Shown here one piece after another: positions 8,701-10,019 of a stretch of DNA of 10,019 nucleotides. Origin of the DNA: Bacteroidales bacterium (lineage in GTDB: Bacteria; Bacteroidota; Bacteroidia; Bacteroidales; B18-G4); assembly GCA_023145125.1 (NCBI GenBank), contig JAGLEK010000033.1:1-10019 (forward strand), in the 5' to 3' direction. The notes under the pieces are model-generated. The model was not told where the DNA came from. It did not search any database and saw only the letters and a list, made by a program, of their open reading frames with translations. The translations under genes and the position numbers were made by a program. How positions within the stretch are numbered: the stretch's first letter is position 1; each line of letters begins with the position of its first letter.

Positions 8701-9689
8701 TGACGTTTTACATCAACAACTCTATGCAAGGAGAATGGTCAGGTGTTGGCGCCGGATGGAATGCAATATCTGTATATATTCCAACTGGTATTCATACATT
8801 AAAATGGGTTTATGAAAAGGATGCAACTGGATTTTCCGGCGACGACTGTGCATGGCTTGATTATATTATTTTCCCACCCCTGATGACACTCACCTGCTAT
8901 GCAGGCCCTGACAATTATGCATGTGATGGAAGCAGTTTCCAGTGCCAGGGACAAGCCACCGATTGGGTATCTGTCGAGTGGACAACGGCAGGTGACGGCA
9001 GCTTCGACGATATCAATATCCTCGAACCTGAATATACACCGGGGAGCAATGATATTTCCACTGGCTTTGTAGCACTTACACTTGCTGCGGAGGACATACA
9101 GGGATCTTTGGTAGATGACGAAATGAACCTGATGGTGATTGAAACACCCGGAACACCGGAAACTCCTGAAGGCCCGGATTATGTTAACCTGTATATCGTC
9201 ACTACTTCTGAATATACCACCGAAACAGTGCCATTTGCTGATTATTATGAATGGAATGTTGAGCCAGTAGAAGCAGGCGCCTTTGCAGGCATGAGTACTA
9301 CAGGAACCATTACCTGGAACCAATCATTCCTTGGAGTTGCAACTGTTTCGGTCAGGGCAATGAATAATTGCGGTGACGGACTGTATTCAGAAGGATTCGA
9401 GGTGACTGTCGATAAGATCGTTGCCATTCCGGAAAATTCAGACGAAAATGCTTTCTATGTTTATCCAAATCCAAACAAGGGAAGCTTCAATATTCTGTCA
9501 TCTTCCGCAATGCAAGATGCAAGCATCATAGTTTATAACATCATTGGAGAAAAGGTGTTTGAGCTTAACACTGATATTGCTGTTGGGGAAAACATGCATA
9601 TCGGACTTGAGCATTACCCCAAAGGATTATATATCCTTTCCATTACAACAGATCATTCCAGGTTTACTGAAAAGCTGATCATTAAATAG
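5721..9689 (+). CDS. Gingipain K-like C25 cysteine peptidase with T9SS sorting domain
   Basis: A 1322-residue secreted endopeptidase, predicted lysine-specific. Signal peptide: residues 1-21, ending CNVQAQ. Propeptide: to about 238 (FGHPEMPAIRKLIRVP at 79-94). The peptidase domain (about 240-595) follows P. gingivalis Kgp closely: His445 in NYTAHCS, Cys478 in VGNCCSS, then ECFGEAIVR, NKGAVGYIGAS and YWDEDYYF. Thr443 and Asp516 match the Kgp residues that bind the substrate lysine (Thr442, Asp516). Asp386 in VAGMD matches the third catalytic residue (Asp388). Cys446 replaces the Gly that follows the catalytic His in Kgp. After a C25-type Ig domain come two Ig-like domains with DPDGNNNGQADFGE (696-709) and DDSQTGNNNGRLDPGE (812-827), a jelly-roll-like domain (from 920), two PKD/Ig-like domains and a sorting domain (YPNPNKGSF, about 1245-1322). 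This tail matches the upstream peptidase block by block. No clear promoter is visible in front, so it may be co-transcribed with that gene or use a signal inside the repeat. Confidence 0.95.
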   Translation: MKKLFSVIAFALFAFCNVQAQSIIQVGQSGSNGLTIETNTFFEFSGKYQVSSFSAHEENTEEGLFTRLALQGSSKTDLFGHPEMPAIRKLIRVPLGANAVVTIHSAVYEDIELKEEGYPAAVYPAQPPRIKSDDYHDFVIDRAAYQQAGFEKYDLVSVDMLGILRDRRIARINFIPFQYDPVNHLLRVYHHIEFTVDFKNADIPATLALEENFASPAFQSVKNSLINEIPESNRENLKLYPIKYVIIADRMFESQLQPLIEWKTQKGFKVVEAYTDESAVGSTLMSIKTYIQGLYNAGTPDDPAPSYILFVGDIQQVPTWDNGNGATDRNYCEFSGDLFPEIYYGRFSAQNPGQLQPYIDKTLQYEKYQMPDPTYLDEVVMVAGMDGSHGYDWGNGQINYGTINYFNPDHGITSHTYLYPQSGPSAAQIRQDISNGVTFGNYTAHCSPSGWADPSFLISHIPALQNQDMYCVLVGNCCSSSEYQLNECFGEAIVRAENKGAVGYIGASNSTYWDEDYYFGVGVGQISQNPPSYSQTGLGSYDRAFHDHGEEFGEWYVSGDEMIFAGNMAVTEGAAGSAQYYWDIYNFIGDPSLMVFFSNPPVTAATYTPLLPLQSTSFTVTTEPYAYVGLSMDNEYIGAALASEVGIAVLEFPELTEAGTGDVVVTRQNGQPFFGTVTIASPNGPYLMLDEVTISDPDGNNNGQADFGETVALDVSLDNAGNGDAINTLSILTGSDTYVITLKNSHQWPTIPGLSTLTEDSTFALEIADYVPDQHKVIYEIELETSTKESWTYEYELTVNAPVFLIESMIIDDSQTGNNNGRLDPGETATIKIINKNIGHCGTQSTEAQLNSMCQYLSFANNTYSIGPLGLLGYKYAEFVVDVDPDAPDGAAIALFDYTVSSGPYIATKEFSEKIGLILEDFETGDFTKFDWVMEGDQPWQITSMYPYEGIYSAVSGNIADGQSSVLTIDVDVMIADTVSFVLKVSSQLNKDKLTFYINNSMQGEWSGVGAGWNAISVYIPTGIHTLKWVYEKDATGFSGDDCAWLDYIIFPPLMTLTCYAGPDNYACDGSSFQCQGQATDWVSVEWTTAGDGSFDDINILEPEYTPGSNDISTGFVALTLAAEDIQGSLVDDEMNLMVIETPGTPETPEGPDYVNLYIVTTSEYTTETVPFADYYEWNVEPVEAGAFAGMSTTGTITWNQSFLGVATVSVRAMNNCGDGLYSEGFEVTVDKIVAIPENSDENAFYVYPNPNKGSFNILSSSAMQDASIIVYNIIGEKVFELNTDIAVGENMHIGLEHYPKGLYILSITTDHSRFTEKLIIK

Positions 9690-9716
9690 TAAAGAAGGAG
9701 ATAGAAGATAGAAGAA

Positions 9717-9757
9717 GTCCTTTGAAATCTTTTTGGGATGAAAACCAATCAAAGGGC
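9717..9757. terminator. Possible shared terminator between convergent genes
   Basis: CCTTTGA (9719-9725) and TCAAAGG (9749-9755) form a perfect 7-bp inverted repeat, extendable by G-C at 9717/9757 across a T/G pair. The loop is long (23 nt), with a possible inner TTGG/CCAA pairing. It lies between two convergent stop codons, where a bidirectional terminator is expected. There is no clean T-tract on either side, so this is weak. The preceding 9691-9716 is a purine-rich tract with GATAGAA repeated. Confidence 0.35.
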
Positions 9758-9758
9758 A

Positions 9759-10019
9759 CTATTGTATCAGCAGGCTACAACCTCTGACATCGCTGCTATC
9801 AATACGGCCCAGCACCTCAAAAGAGCCATCAGGGTGGAGTTTTCCGATATCCTGGGTTTCAATAAAGGCACAAGAATGAATGTTGGCCAGGTCGATAATA
9901 TTGATGGCCCCTGTTTTACCTTCAGCTAATATGTTAAAGGGATCCCGGATGTCTCTTATGAGTACTTTCATCCATGGTGGAGTATGAAATCTGCCATCTC
10001 CGGCCGAATATGCCTGGGA
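9759..10019 (-). CDS. C-terminal part of a LuxE-like acyl-protein synthetase (5' end outside window)
   Basis: On the minus strand the frame is open from the right edge to a TAG stop at 9759-9761, giving the last 86 residues. In-frame codons continue beyond the ATG at 9971, reading GRFHTPPWMKVLIRD, so that ATG is internal and the protein runs off the window. The motifs are those I associate with the end of the LuxE acyl-protein synthetase family in Bacteroidota: PPWMKVLIRD, DPFN, NIIDLANIHSCAFIETQD, LHPDGSFEVLGR and a final SSDVRGCSLLI. The family is part of the adenylate-forming enzymes, which activate an acyl group with ATP; the substrate here is unknown. The gene converges on the peptidase gene, so the two are not in one operon. 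The family call rests on remembered motifs in a short fragment. Confidence 0.75.
   Translation of the reverse strand, partial: SQAYSAGDGRFHTPPWMKVLIRDIRDPFNILAEGKTGAINIIDLANIHSCAFIETQDIGKLHPDGSFEVLGRIDSSDVRGCSLLIQ

Noticed and set aside
8799..9323. Open frame of 174 codons on the minus strand
   Set aside because: It is antisense to the PKD-like region of the second peptidase and has an irregular Cys/His/Ile-rich composition without recognisable motifs.
9738..9929. Plus-strand frame of 63 codons at the right end
   Set aside because: It is antisense to the LuxE-like coding region, whose motifs are clear, and begins inside the intergenic inverted repeat.
1..10019. tRNA, rRNA, CRISPR array or transposase gene
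   Set aside because: No cloverleaf or rRNA-like sequence, no regularly spaced direct repeats and no transposase motifs were seen; the only mobile-type signal is the non-coding repeat at 5523-5698.

Overview
The window looks like part of a Bacteroidota chromosome, probably from the order Bacteroidales or a relative. Four things point there: three secreted proteins ending in type IX secretion (T9SS) type A sorting domains, promoters of the TTTG-N18/19-TAnnTTTG type, start codons preceded by A/T-rich leaders without a strong Shine-Dalgarno sequence, and a repeat containing GTCATTTCGA, a sequence I associate with dispersed repeats in this phylum. The genus cannot be named from the sequence.

Layout, left to right. 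(1) Positions 1-570 are the 3' end of a T9SS cargo gene, closed by a strong terminator. (2) A promoter drives a small outer-membrane beta-barrel gene (727-1302), which has its own terminator. (3) A second promoter and a leader of about 150 nt with inverted repeats precede a 1322-residue gingipain-like (family C25) cysteine peptidase (1536-5504). (4) An imperfect inverted-repeat element of about 175 bp, MITE-like, fills the gap to the next gene. (5) A second 1322-residue C25 peptidase follows (5721-9689). (6) The last 260 bases are the 3' end of a convergent gene for a LuxE-like acyl-protein synthetase.

The main interest is the tandem peptidase pair. The first head resembles arginine gingipain around the catalytic Cys (FDVCC against FDVAC). 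The second resembles lysine gingipain and keeps the Thr and Asp that in Kgp recognise lysine. Both carry the same C-terminal half: C25-type Ig domain, two Asp/Asn-rich Ig-like domains, a jelly-roll-like domain, two PKD/Ig-like domains and the sorting domain. The truncated first gene ends in the last two of these modules, so the locus looks like a duplicated cargo cassette in which heads diverged on a common tail. The expected route is Sec export, T9SS translocation, removal of the sorting domain and attachment at the cell surface. The barrel protein and the LuxE-like gene have no clear functional link to the peptidases.

Comparisons with gingipains come from memory of those sequences, not from a database search.
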